Assembly (NCBI GenBank): GCA_002707145.1
Contig: PAMD01000014.1
Span: forward strand, 124,001-188,000
Direction: 5' to 3'
Length of the DNA stretch: 64,000 nt
DNA from: Flavobacteriales bacterium
Lineage (GTDB): Bacteria > Bacteroidota > Bacteroidia > Flavobacteriales > UBA7430
Positions 43,628 through 52,683 of this stretch are shown here, one piece after another (within the stretch, counting starts at the first letter, position 1; each line of letters starts with the position of its first letter). The translations under genes and the position numbers were made by a program. Below the pieces are notes generated by a model. It worked only from the letters and a program-made list of their open reading frames with translations, was not told the DNA's origin and made no database searches.

Positions 43628-43800
43628 AGTCTTTGAATAATAATGAATTTTAACGAAAAAAGAATCATTTTATTCTAAAAAAAACAAAAAAAGCCTTTAC
43701 ACCAAATAATTACAAATGTGTTATTTAATTTCCCTTTTTCCAAAATAATTAGTTGTTATCCATCAATAAAATTTACTTCAAAAATCATATATTCGCTAAG

Positions 43801-44925
43801 ATGAGAATTGCAGTGAATACAAGACTTTTATTAAAGAACAAGTTGGAAGGGATTGGTTGGTTTTCCTTTGAAACCCTCTCAATTATCACAAAATTCCACC
43901 CTGAGCACGAATTCTTTTTCTTATTTGACAGAGCATTTTGCTCAGATTTCGTTTTTGAAAAAAATGTGCATCCTCTGATCATATCACCTCCCACTAGGCA
44001 TCCTCTCTTATGGTATATTTGGTTTGAGTTAAAAATCCCAAAAATCCTCAAAGAAATCAATGCTGATATCTTTGTTTCACCAGATGGCTTCCTATCTCTA
44101 AATAGCTCAATCCCATCTCTGGCTGTGATTCATGACCTAAACTTTGAACATCACCCTAAAGATTTAAAAATTTCTCACAGACTTTTTTATCGGTACTTCT
44201 TTAAAAAATATGCCCATAAAGCGAATCAAATTGCCACAGTATCTGAATATTCTAAAAAAGATATTTGTAGAAAATACAAAATTCACCCCTCAAAAATTGA
44301 TGTCTGTCTAAATGGAGTCAGTTCTAAATTTCATCCTATCGGATTGATGGAACAAATTCAAATAAAAAAAAACTATAGCAATGGGCTAGATTATTTCTTA
44401 TTTGTCGGAGCGTTGCATCCTAGAAAAAATATCTCGAGACTCTTGCAAGCCTTCGATTCTTTTAAACAAAAAACTAACTCATCTAACAAACTACTTTTAG
44501 TAGGCGATAAAATGTGGTGGAACCAAGACCTTCAAAAATCTTTTGAAAATATTTCTCATAAAGAAGATATCACATTCATGGGAAGAAAAAGCCAGCTGGA
44601 ACTAAATAATTTATATGCCTCAGCTTTGGCTTTGTGCTTTGTCCCTTACTTTGAAGGATTTGGAATCCCTATTCTCGAAGCAATGAAATGCGCATGCCCA
44701 GTAATTGTTTCGAATTGTTCATCCATGCCAGAAGTTGCAGGGGATGCAGCCATACTAGTTAACCCTCTTAAAATTGAAGAAATTTCTCACGCGATGTACC
44801 AAGTTAATCAAGATAATAAGCTGAGATCACAACTTTCTGCCAAAGGACAACTTAGAGCAGAAAAGTTTAGTTGGAATTCAACAGCGGATGCCTTGTGGAA
44901 ATCCATTAAAAAAATAAAGATCTAG
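43801..44925 (+). CDS. Glycosyltransferase family 4-type
   Basis: 374 residues from ATG 43801. Two Rossmann domains; conserved FVGALHPRKNISRLLQAF (UDP-sugar side), SALALCFVPYFEGFGIPILEAMKCACPVIVSNCSSMPEVAGDAAILVNP with the EX7E motif. Acts with the adjacent flippase and ligase in surface polysaccharide assembly. It is divergent from the flippase. Overlaps rnhB by one base, so they are co-transcribed. Donor sugar unknown. Confidence 0.9.
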   Translation: MRIAVNTRLLLKNKLEGIGWFSFETLSIITKFHPEHEFFFLFDRAFCSDFVFEKNVHPLIISPPTRHPLLWYIWFELKIPKILKEINADIFVSPDGFLSLNSSIPSLAVIHDLNFEHHPKDLKISHRLFYRYFFKKYAHKANQIATVSEYSKKDICRKYKIHPSKIDVCLNGVSSKFHPIGLMEQIQIKKNYSNGLDYFLFVGALHPRKNISRLLQAFDSFKQKTNSSNKLLLVGDKMWWNQDLQKSFENISHKEDITFMGRKSQLELNNLYASALALCFVPYFEGFGIPILEAMKCACPVIVSNCSSMPEVAGDAAILVNPLKIEEISHAMYQVNQDNKLRSQLSAKGQLRAEKFSWNSTADALWKSIKKIKI

Positions 44926-45527
44926 TGCTCTTAACTGCCTTAAATAATGCTCACATTGAGATCGGATGTGACGAATCTGGCAGAGGATGTCTAGCTGGAC
45001 CAGTAGTGGCAGCAGCAGTCATATTACCAAGAAAATTTTCTAGTATCTTACTCAATGATTCCAAACAAGTAAGCAAAAAAAATAGAGAGTTTCTAAATAC
45101 ACTAATTCAAAAAGAAGCTTTGGCATATTCGATTGGTGTTGTATCACCTCAAGAAATAGATGAAATCAATATTTTAAATGCATCTATTCTTGCTATGCAC
45201 AAAGCTCTAGACCAAATTAAAATTTCGTATGATAGTATTTTAGTAGATGGCAATAGATTCCATAAATATAAAGATAAGAAGCATCATTGCATCGTTAAAG
45301 GAGATTGTAAATACCTAAATATTGCTGCCGCATCTATCTTGGCAAAGACCTTTCGGGATAAACTTATGAAAGATTTAGATTTACAATTCCCCAAATATAA
45401 TTGGAAAAAAAACAAGGGCTACCCTACGAAATTTCATCGAGCTGCAATACAAAAGTTTGGAGGTAACAAACACCATAGACAAAGCTTCAGACTATTACCA
45501 GGACAATTTAAGTTAACCATTAAATAA
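44925..45527 (+). CDS. rnhB: Ribonuclease HII
   Basis: 200 residues from GTG 44925, which overlaps the glycosyltransferase stop (TAGTG). IEIGCDESGRGCLAGPVVAAAVIL contains the Asp-Glu catalytic pair, ILVDGNRF and IAAASILAKTFRDKLM give the other acids. Cleaves RNA in RNA-DNA hybrids, including single ribonucleotides. Complete. No unusual features. Confidence 0.96.
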   Translation: MLLTALNNAHIEIGCDESGRGCLAGPVVAAAVILPRKFSSILLNDSKQVSKKNREFLNTLIQKEALAYSIGVVSPQEIDEINILNASILAMHKALDQIKISYDSILVDGNRFHKYKDKKHHCIVKGDCKYLNIAAASILAKTFRDKLMKDLDLQFPKYNWKKNKGYPTKFHRAAIQKFGGNKHHRQSFRLLPGQFKLTIK

Positions 45528-45639
45528 CCTATTAAATGCTAAAAATTTACTGATGAATGGCTTAAATTCAAGATTATTTTTTCAAAATGAAAAAGACAAA
45601 TATCTAAAATATATGTTTGTTATTAAACTTAAAGACCAT

Positions 45640-48237
45640 ATGTCCAGAATCCTTTGCTTAATTATCCTTGCGATCGCTTTTTCATCTTGTCAAAAAGAAG
45701 ACCGTGAAAAAAATACTGCATTAGAAGCTATTCCCATTGATGCAGCTTTGATTCTTGAAACAACAGACTTGTCTAAAAGTCTAATGAAACTCTCGAAAAA
45801 TAACCTATGGAATCTTTTGGCCAAAGAAACCTCAATTGGTAATTCTCAAAATACGCTTTTAAGCATTGATTCAATCCTCTCTCCATTCGTCTCTAAATTT
45901 TCAAGTATTAATCCTGTTTTTTTATCTATTCATTCCACAGGAGCACTTTCTTGTAATTGGATGGCTATGAGTTCTACAAAAGATCAAGAACAAAAATTAC
46001 AAATTCTTGAAATGGGTCTAAATAGTTTTGGAAGCATAAAATCCTACCCATACAGTAACGCGAAAGTTGTGGAAGTATTTATAGAAAAAAAACAATTTTT
46101 TTACACCATTCATAAAGGGGTTTTGATGCTAAGCCCAGCGAAAGTTCTGGTTGAAGACGCTATTCGACAATTGAAAACTAAAAATAATTTAAATAGCGAT
46201 GCATCTTTTCAAAAATTATATCAGAGTTCAAATAAAAAAGAAGATTTCAACCTCTACTTAGAATGTAAAAATTTCGATAAAATTAGTAACATATTTCTTA
46301 AAAAAAACTCGCTTCTAGATAATCATGCAAGTTGGGTACAATGGGGTATAGATCTAACAAACGAGGGGCTCTTATTAAGTGGATTAACTATTAGCCACGA
46401 CTCACTTGCTCAGGAACTCCTTTTTTTTGAGGGTAATAAAGGACAATATCTTAAAACACCAGGGGTCTTACCAGAAAACACAGCTTTTTTTTGTAGTTCG
46501 TCTTTTGAAAACTTCAAGCAATACCAAAGAAAAAAAATAAGGGCATTGGAATTAGTTCATCAAAAAAATAATTACGAATCAAATTTAAAGGGCTTAGATA
46601 TTAACCTAAAGGAAGAATTAGTTAATTGGATAGGGAGTGAAATTTCGTATTTTATATCAGAAAATGGAAATAAAACAAGTTCAGGAATTACAATAGATCT
46701 TAAGCAAAGCATTCAAGTAGAAGAATACTTAAGCTCATATTCGGATTCTATTTTTGACTATCGTTCTGAATCAATTTTTAGATGGGAATCCTTAAAATAC
46801 TTTGCAAATATTGGTAACTATAAAAATATGAATGACTTAAAGTTTGCATGTATTCTTGGAGAGCAACTCATTCTCAGTAAAGACCTTGGAATGCTTAAAA
46901 ATTTAATTAATGATTTTAAATCAGAAAACTCATTAGTACATTCTCTTGATTTTCAAAACTGCATGAAAGAGTTAGATAGTCAGTCAAATCTCACATTTTA
47001 CCTCCAAAACCCGGAAGCATCAAAATGGGCACTAAAACATCTAAAAGGATACGCTGCCAAGTTCATAAATCACAACATGGATGCTTTAAAACCCATTCGT
47101 TCTTTTGCCCTGCAGTTCAATTTATATGAAAAAGACTGCTATTCAAATGCCTATCTTCACTTTGATTCTACAGAAAAAAACGAAGCAAAAAATATCTGGA
47201 TAGTTCAATTAGAATCTCCACTTCTCTCTGAAATTAACTTAGTTATGAATCATTACACTAAAAAATGGGAAATTGCTGTACAAGATGAACTCCTGAATAT
47301 TTATCTAATTTCCACAGAAGGAGAAATTATTTGGAAAAGAAAGCTTGAAGAAGAAATTCTTAGTAAAATCAAACAAATTGATTTGTATAATAACCAGAAG
47401 CTTCAAATGATCTTTAACACAAAAAATAAAGTTTTTCTTATTGATAGAGAAGGACACGATGTCATAAACTTCCCAATTTCTTTGGAAAAAGCCACCCAGC
47501 TTCCGCTAGCTCTTTTTGATTACGAAAAAGATAAAAACTACCGCATTCTGGTCTCTTCAGAGAATAGACATTTCATGTATAATAAATTTGGAGAAAAGAT
47601 TAAAGGATGGAAATTATCTCATACATCAAGCCCTGCAATTCATCCTGCAGAACACTATGTGATTGGTGGGAGAGACTACATTATCATGCCAGAACAAAAC
47701 GGAACTCTGCATATATTAAATAGAAAGGGAGAAATGCGAATTGAATTATCAGAAAAAATAGAATTTTCTCAAAATACAGTCCAAGTTATTCAAGGAACAA
47801 CAAAAGAGAATTCTAGAATGATCACAATTGACAAAAATGGTACTCAAAAAAATATTCTTTTCGATGGAAGTATAGATAAGAGTTTAGAATTTTCATTTAA
47901 AAAAAATACTCATTACGAATTCTCAAAGGGACATAATATTCGAACCGAAGGAAACTACTTATCCGTTAGCGGTCCAAAAATAAATATTTTGCGATCATTT
48001 GAAGAATCAGAACTTCTCGCAGCGAAAATATTTGACATCTCAAACAATCTTTACCTTTGTATTACGGATAAAAAAAACTCTAAAGTCTATCTTTTTAGAG
48101 AAACAAATGAAATGGTCAAAGGCTTTCCAATTTACGGGACAACTTTAGGGATTTTAGAAGATTTAAATAATAACGGTAAAGTCAATCTAATTAGTTCAGG
48201 AGAATCTGGAACTATCTTTAACTATTCAGTGGACTAA
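45640..48237 (+). CDS. Large lipoprotein of unknown function (DUF3352-like N-terminal part)
   Basis: 865 residues from ATG 45640, chosen because it opens a lipobox (LIILAIAFSSC, lipidated Cys ~17); an upstream ATG would add a hydrophilic 29 residues. The N-terminal half recalls DUF3352 proteins, starting AIPIDAALILETTDLSKSL. The C-terminal ~330 residues contain repeated beta-strand patterns (WEIAVQDELLNIYLISTEGEIIWKRKL; PAIHPAEHYVIGGRDYIIM; GTLHILNRKGEM) resembling a PQQ-like propeller. No enzyme motif seen. It stands alone after rnhB. Confidence 0.65.
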   Translation: MSRILCLIILAIAFSSCQKEDREKNTALEAIPIDAALILETTDLSKSLMKLSKNNLWNLLAKETSIGNSQNTLLSIDSILSPFVSKFSSINPVFLSIHSTGALSCNWMAMSSTKDQEQKLQILEMGLNSFGSIKSYPYSNAKVVEVFIEKKQFFYTIHKGVLMLSPAKVLVEDAIRQLKTKNNLNSDASFQKLYQSSNKKEDFNLYLECKNFDKISNIFLKKNSLLDNHASWVQWGIDLTNEGLLLSGLTISHDSLAQELLFFEGNKGQYLKTPGVLPENTAFFCSSSFENFKQYQRKKIRALELVHQKNNYESNLKGLDINLKEELVNWIGSEISYFISENGNKTSSGITIDLKQSIQVEEYLSSYSDSIFDYRSESIFRWESLKYFANIGNYKNMNDLKFACILGEQLILSKDLGMLKNLINDFKSENSLVHSLDFQNCMKELDSQSNLTFYLQNPEASKWALKHLKGYAAKFINHNMDALKPIRSFALQFNLYEKDCYSNAYLHFDSTEKNEAKNIWIVQLESPLLSEINLVMNHYTKKWEIAVQDELLNIYLISTEGEIIWKRKLEEEILSKIKQIDLYNNQKLQMIFNTKNKVFLIDREGHDVINFPISLEKATQLPLALFDYEKDKNYRILVSSENRHFMYNKFGEKIKGWKLSHTSSPAIHPAEHYVIGGRDYIIMPEQNGTLHILNRKGEMRIELSEKIEFSQNTVQVIQGTTKENSRMITIDKNGTQKNILFDGSIDKSLEFSFKKNTHYEFSKGHNIRTEGNYLSVSGPKINILRSFEESELLAAKIFDISNNLYLCITDKKNSKVYLFRETNEMVKGFPIYGTTLGILEDLNNNGKVNLISSGESGTIFNYSVD

Positions 48238-49130
48238 TTTTTAGGTTTTCTTTTTCTTAGAAATATTTCCACTCCCTCTCGAATTTCACAAGGAACTATA
48301 CATCTATTTCTATAACGGAGTACCCTAAGTTGAATACCATATAATTGCGAGATACCATATAATGATTCACCTTTCTGCGCAACATGTTTCTGAACTTTAC
48401 TCCAACGTTTTTTTTTCTCTAAATAAACTCGCTCGCCAGAATTCAAATCTACATCTAAATCTCTATCGTTGAAATCGAGTAATTGCCACATCCACATACT
48501 CTGATTGGTGGCAATTTGATCATATGTATCATTTTGGTTTGCTAAAATATATTTTAAACCGTTGTTACTCTTAAAAATTTTCTTTCTTACTTTTCGAGGT
48601 GGCTTTTTTAACTTTCTCTTCCCTGATTTAGATGCATTATCAAAGTCAGACAAGTTAAGTTCTTCAATTAATTTGATCAACTTATCGGCATAGTTAGGTA
48701 GTGTTGCATAACCAGCTCTTTTCAAACCCAATGCCCAAGATTTATAATCGGAGATTTTCAAGTCAAACAAAAAGGAATATCGTTCTCTACTTTTTAGAAA
48801 TTCTGAGTGATCCCTATATGAATCTGAAACTTTTTTATACTTCCTAAAACATTCTTGAGCTTGGTCATCATCATGATAAACTTTCTTTCCATTCCAATTC
48901 TTATGGCATTTTATACCAAAGTGATTATTTGACTTTAAGGACAATTCTGAGGCACCAATACCCGACTCTAAAATCCCCTGTGCTAAAGTAATACTAGCTG
49001 GAATTCCAAACATATGCATTTCTTCAAGAGCTATTTTATAGTACTTCTGAACATATGTTTCTTTAGTGAGATCTTGTGCAAACAAGAGAGTGCTCATGAA
49101 GAAAAAATATATGTAAACTATGTTTCTCAT
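48234..49130 (-). CDS. Glucosaminidase (FlgJ-type) with LysM domain
   Basis: 298 residues. Signal peptide, then YKIALEEMHMFGIPASITLAQGILESGIGASELSLKSNNHFGIKCHKNWNG, the peptidoglycan glucosaminidase fold with catalytic Glu (ILESG), and HSEFLKSRERYSFLF. The C-terminal part (VAQKGESLYGISQLYGIQLRVLRYRNR) is a LysM domain, with a possible degenerate one earlier (YILANQNDTYDQIATNQ). Cuts the glycan of peptidoglycan during growth. Overlaps the desulfhydrase gene by four bases. Converges on the large lipoprotein. Confidence 0.9.
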   Translation of the reverse strand: MRNIVYIYFFFMSTLLFAQDLTKETYVQKYYKIALEEMHMFGIPASITLAQGILESGIGASELSLKSNNHFGIKCHKNWNGKKVYHDDDQAQECFRKYKKVSDSYRDHSEFLKSRERYSFLFDLKISDYKSWALGLKRAGYATLPNYADKLIKLIEELNLSDFDNASKSGKRKLKKPPRKVRKKIFKSNNGLKYILANQNDTYDQIATNQSMWMWQLLDFNDRDLDVDLNSGERVYLEKKKRWSKVQKHVAQKGESLYGISQLYGIQLRVLRYRNRCIVPCEIREGVEIFLRKRKPKN

Positions 49131-50047
49131 AAAAATTGAAGGTCTTTATTTTTTAATCGCTCATTCATTCCTTTTAGGCCTTGTAATCCCCCTGTATGTA
49201 TGGCAATAATTTTACTGCCTTCACGAAAATAGTCTTTTTGAATTAAGTCCCACAAACCAAACATCATTTTTCCAGTATATACAGGATCTAATCCAATTTT
49301 GTGTTTGGTTTTAAAACTATTTACGAAATCTACCAGAGCAGGATCAACTTTAGCATATCCTCCAAAATGATAGTCTTCAATTAAACTCCAATTGGATTGA
49401 AATACTTGAGAAAAAATATAGTCTTTCAAAAAAGAAGCGCCTTTTAGTACTGCAAAACCCAAGGCATGTTGATGGGGTTTAAGGCCATTAATGAGGCCAG
49501 AAAGAGTTCCCCCTGTTCCACAAGCACAACAAACAAAATCAAAATCAATAGGACAATTCATGAGTATCTCTGTACAACCCTTAACTGCTAGAAAATTAGT
49601 TCCTCCCTCAGGAATAAGGTAAAAATTATTGAGTTCCTTAAAATAATTTTTCTGAAATTCGATGGAGTTTTTTTTCCTATAATCCATCCTACTGACATAA
49701 CGAAGTTCCATACCACAGCTTGAGGCGAAATCTAGAGTCGCGTTTAAGGTATTGTGAGATTCACCCCTAATAAAACCAATGGTCTTAAATCCGAACTCTT
49801 TTCCAGCTGCAGCTGTAGCTGCGATATGATTTGAATAAGATCCACCAAATGTAACTAGAGTATCAAAAGATTTCTTTTTAGCATAGTTAATATTATACTT
49901 TAATTTTCGCCATTTATTGCCAGATATTACGTCATGAATCAAATCTTCTCTCATAATAAAAAGTCGAATTCGCTTACTTTGAAGCAAAGTATCAGAAATT
50001 TCTTGAATTGGAGAATTAACAGATTTATTCACGGTACAAAGATACAT
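49127..50047 (-). CDS. PLP-dependent D-cysteine desulfhydrase / ACC deaminase family
   Basis: 306 residues. The PLP lysine is in SGNKWRKLKYN, followed by LVTFGGSYSNHIAATAAAG and a Gly loop CCACGTGGTLSGLINGL. Homologues deaminate 1-aminocyclopropane-1-carboxylate or D-cysteine; the activity cannot be told apart by eye. Shorter than ACC deaminase, which favours the D-cysteine type. A GTG five codons in is an alternative start. Coupled to the downstream glucosaminidase. Confidence 0.85.
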   Translation of the reverse strand: MYLCTVNKSVNSPIQEISDTLLQSKRIRLFIMREDLIHDVISGNKWRKLKYNINYAKKKSFDTLVTFGGSYSNHIAATAAAGKEFGFKTIGFIRGESHNTLNATLDFASSCGMELRYVSRMDYRKKNSIEFQKNYFKELNNFYLIPEGGTNFLAVKGCTEILMNCPIDFDFVCCACGTGGTLSGLINGLKPHQHALGFAVLKGASFLKDYIFSQVFQSNWSLIEDYHFGGYAKVDPALVDFVNSFKTKHKIGLDPVYTGKMMFGLWDLIQKDYFREGSKIIAIHTGGLQGLKGMNERLKNKDLQFL

Positions 50048-50071
50048 TGGAAAATTGTAAATTTACAAACT

Positions 50072-50260
50072 ATGGAGTCAGACTCTTTTTCAAATCAAAG
50101 CAATTTATCACCTGAAGACTATTATGCTTCTGGAGAGGGATATATTATTTTTACAGAAAAGTATCATTTAAAACGAGGATACTGCTGTAAAAATATTTGC
50201 AAGCACTGTCCGTTCGGATATAACAAAAAGAATACCACAACAACAAAAAAACAAGAATAA
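50072..50260 (+). CDS. DUF5522 small Cys-rich protein
   Basis: 62 residues from ATG 50072. The core YYASGEGYIIFTEKYHLKRGYCCKNICKHCPFGY matches the DUF5522 family, with CC...C..C like a zinc knuckle. Its stop overlaps the urocanate hydratase ATG (TAATG). Function unknown. The same two-gene arrangement may recur elsewhere in the phylum. A longer reading (from 49934) runs back across the divergent gene and is rejected. Confidence 0.78.
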   Translation: MESDSFSNQSNLSPEDYYASGEGYIIFTEKYHLKRGYCCKNICKHCPFGYNKKNTTTTKKQE

Positions 50261-52269
50261 TGATGAATTTGGAAGAATTTCAAAACGAAATACGTGAAGG
50301 TATACCAATTATATTACCTAAAAAGGCAGAATATAATTCTTCATCAAATCATGCACCAAAGCGCAAAGATATTCTCAATACCCAAGAAAAAATATTAGCA
50401 TTACAAAATGCTTTACGCTACTTTCCGAAAATATTCCATGAAGTTATTGCTCCAGAATTTGCTGAAGAATTGCTTCAATTCGGTCGTATTTATATGTTCC
50501 GATTCAAACCAAAACACAGGATATTTGCTAGGAATATAAATGAATATCCCGGCAAATCAATGCAAGCAAAGTCAATCATGTTGATGATTCAAAATAATTT
50601 AGATATTAGAGTGGCTCAGCATCCAGATGAATTAATCACATACGGTGGAAATGGGGCCGTGTTTCAAAATTGGGCGCAATATAGACTTTGCATGAAGTAT
50701 CTATCCGAAATGAGCGATGAACAAACCCTAACTATTTACTCGGGGCACCCCATGGGCCTATACCCCTCTCATAAAAATGCGCCTAGAGTCATAGTGACTA
50801 ACGGGATGGTTATACCTAATTATTCAAAACCAGATGATTTAGAAAAGTTTAATGCATTGGGAGTAAGTCAATTTGGACAAATGACTGCGGGTTCTTACAT
50901 GTACATTGGACCGCAAGGAATCGTTCATGGAACAACCATTACCCTTCTTAATGCAGGAAGAAAAATATCTAAAAATGGTGAAGGTTTAGAAGGGAAATTA
51001 TTTTTAACTGCTGGACTTGGCGGAATGAGTGGAGCCCAACCCAAAGCAGCAAACATTGCCGGGTGTATTTCAGTAACTGCTGAGATAAATCCTAAAGTAA
51101 TACACACCCGACACTCTCAAGGCTGGGTCGATGAGGTTATTTCTGATCTTGATTTTCTTTGTCAGCGAATTACACAAGCAAAGAAAACAAACGAAGTAGT
51201 ATCAATTGCTTATCTGGGAAATATTGTAGATGTATGGGAAAAATTTGATCAGCAAAATATATTTATTGATTTAGGTTCAGATCAAACTTCACTCCACAAT
51301 CCGTGGGCTGGAGGATATTATCCTTTGGGAATATCTTATGAGGATGCGAATGAAATGATGGTCAATAATCCTGGGAATTTTAAAATAAAAATCCAAGAAA
51401 CGCTCCGGAGGCATGTAAATTCTATTAATAAGCATACTTCACGAGGAACCTATTTCTTCGATTATGGGAATGCCTTCTTGTTAGAAGCTTCTCGAGCCGA
51501 TGCTCCCATTATGTCTAAAGATGGAACTAAATTTCGTTATCCATCTTATGTTCAAGACATCATGGGCCCAATGTGTTTTGACTATGGCTTTGGTCCTTTC
51601 CGATGGGTATGCGCATCAGGAAAAGAAGAAGATCTTGATAAAACAGACCAAATTGCTTGTAAAGTCCTTGAAGAAATCAGAGAAAATTCACCCAAAGAAA
51701 TACAGGGACAGATGTCTGACAATATCAAATGGATTAAAGGAGCAAAAGAAAACAAATTAGTGGTAGGCTCGCAGGCCAGGATTCTTTACGCAGACTCTGA
51801 AGGAAGAGTAAAAATTGCAGCAGCATTCAACAAAGCAATTGCTAATGGCGAAATAGGGCCTATAATCTTAGGAAGAGATCACCATGATGTATCAGGAACA
51901 GACTCTCCTTACAGAGAAACCTCAAATATTTATGATGGGTCGGAATTTACAGCAGATATGGCTATTCAAAATGTTATCGGGGATAGCTTTAGAGGAGCTA
52001 CTTGGGTATCTATTCACAATGGAGGAGGTGTTGGATGGGGAGAAGTAATTAATGGAGGTTTTGGTATGTTGATTGACGGATCAGAGGAAGCCTACAAAAA
52101 ACTCCATTCAATGCTATTCTGGGATGTAAATAATGGTATTTCTAGAAGAAGCTGGGCAAGAAATAAAGAGGCAGTGTATGCTATCAAAAGAGCTATGAAA
52201 GCAGAGCCTCTTCTAAAAGTTACCCTACCTAACTTGGTTGAACCAAAAATAATTGATGATATTTTTTAA
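50260..52269 (+). CDS. hutU: Urocanate hydratase
   Basis: 669 residues, the usual Bacteroidetes size. Motifs: ITYGGNGAVFQNWAQYRL, YSGHPMGLYPSHKNAPR, NYSKPDDLEKFNALGVSQFGQMTAGSYMYIGPQGIVHGTT, LTAGLGGMSGAQPKAANIAGC, and near the end GATWVSIHNGGGVGWGEVINGGFGMLIDG. Converts urocanate to imidazolone propionate with NAD as cofactor in histidine breakdown. No other hut gene is in the window. Second gene of a pair with DUF5522. Confidence 0.95.
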   Translation: MMNLEEFQNEIREGIPIILPKKAEYNSSSNHAPKRKDILNTQEKILALQNALRYFPKIFHEVIAPEFAEELLQFGRIYMFRFKPKHRIFARNINEYPGKSMQAKSIMLMIQNNLDIRVAQHPDELITYGGNGAVFQNWAQYRLCMKYLSEMSDEQTLTIYSGHPMGLYPSHKNAPRVIVTNGMVIPNYSKPDDLEKFNALGVSQFGQMTAGSYMYIGPQGIVHGTTITLLNAGRKISKNGEGLEGKLFLTAGLGGMSGAQPKAANIAGCISVTAEINPKVIHTRHSQGWVDEVISDLDFLCQRITQAKKTNEVVSIAYLGNIVDVWEKFDQQNIFIDLGSDQTSLHNPWAGGYYPLGISYEDANEMMVNNPGNFKIKIQETLRRHVNSINKHTSRGTYFFDYGNAFLLEASRADAPIMSKDGTKFRYPSYVQDIMGPMCFDYGFGPFRWVCASGKEEDLDKTDQIACKVLEEIRENSPKEIQGQMSDNIKWIKGAKENKLVVGSQARILYADSEGRVKIAAAFNKAIANGEIGPIILGRDHHDVSGTDSPYRETSNIYDGSEFTADMAIQNVIGDSFRGATWVSIHNGGGVGWGEVINGGFGMLIDGSEEAYKKLHSMLFWDVNNGISRRSWARNKEAVYAIKRAMKAEPLLKVTLPNLVEPKIIDDIF

Positions 52270-52349
52270 ACCATAAATTAATCTTAATTTTAATTTCGCT
52301 GGCGTATTATATCCATTGAATCAATAAAAAATATTTATCTAAAATCTTA

Positions 52350-52373
52350 AAAGACTTTTTTTAAATAGTCTTT
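52350..52373 (+). terminator. Weak terminator-like hairpin after hutU
   Basis: AAAGACT (52350-52356) and AGTCTTT (52367-52373) pair around an A/T loop, about 80 bases after the hutU stop. The stem is short and A/T-rich. The rest of the 414-base gap (52270-52683) contains no gene or repeat I can support. Confidence 0.3.
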
Positions 52374-52683
52374 AATAGCCTCACTTATAATTGGGAGGAA
52401 TTTATTGTTAGAATACTGGAAGAAAATTAAATACAACCTGTAGTTATATACTTATCTAAGAATATAATACTGATAGTTTATGAAATTTGCTGCAAAACAG
52501 CGATGGAATTATGTTCAGAAAGATTAATTGAATAAATCGCTAAAACTAGAGAACCATAAATTAAAGCACCTGATTAAGGACTTTAATTTTATCATTGGAT
52601 TAATAGCGCTATTATATTGCTAGGGAGACTCCACTATTCAGTGAGAAAAAATGCTATACAATAACTAAGTTGATTCACTGCTA

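Noticed and set aside
52270..52683. Hidden gene after hutU
   Set aside because: Only short frames (15 residues or so) without recognisable motifs were found.
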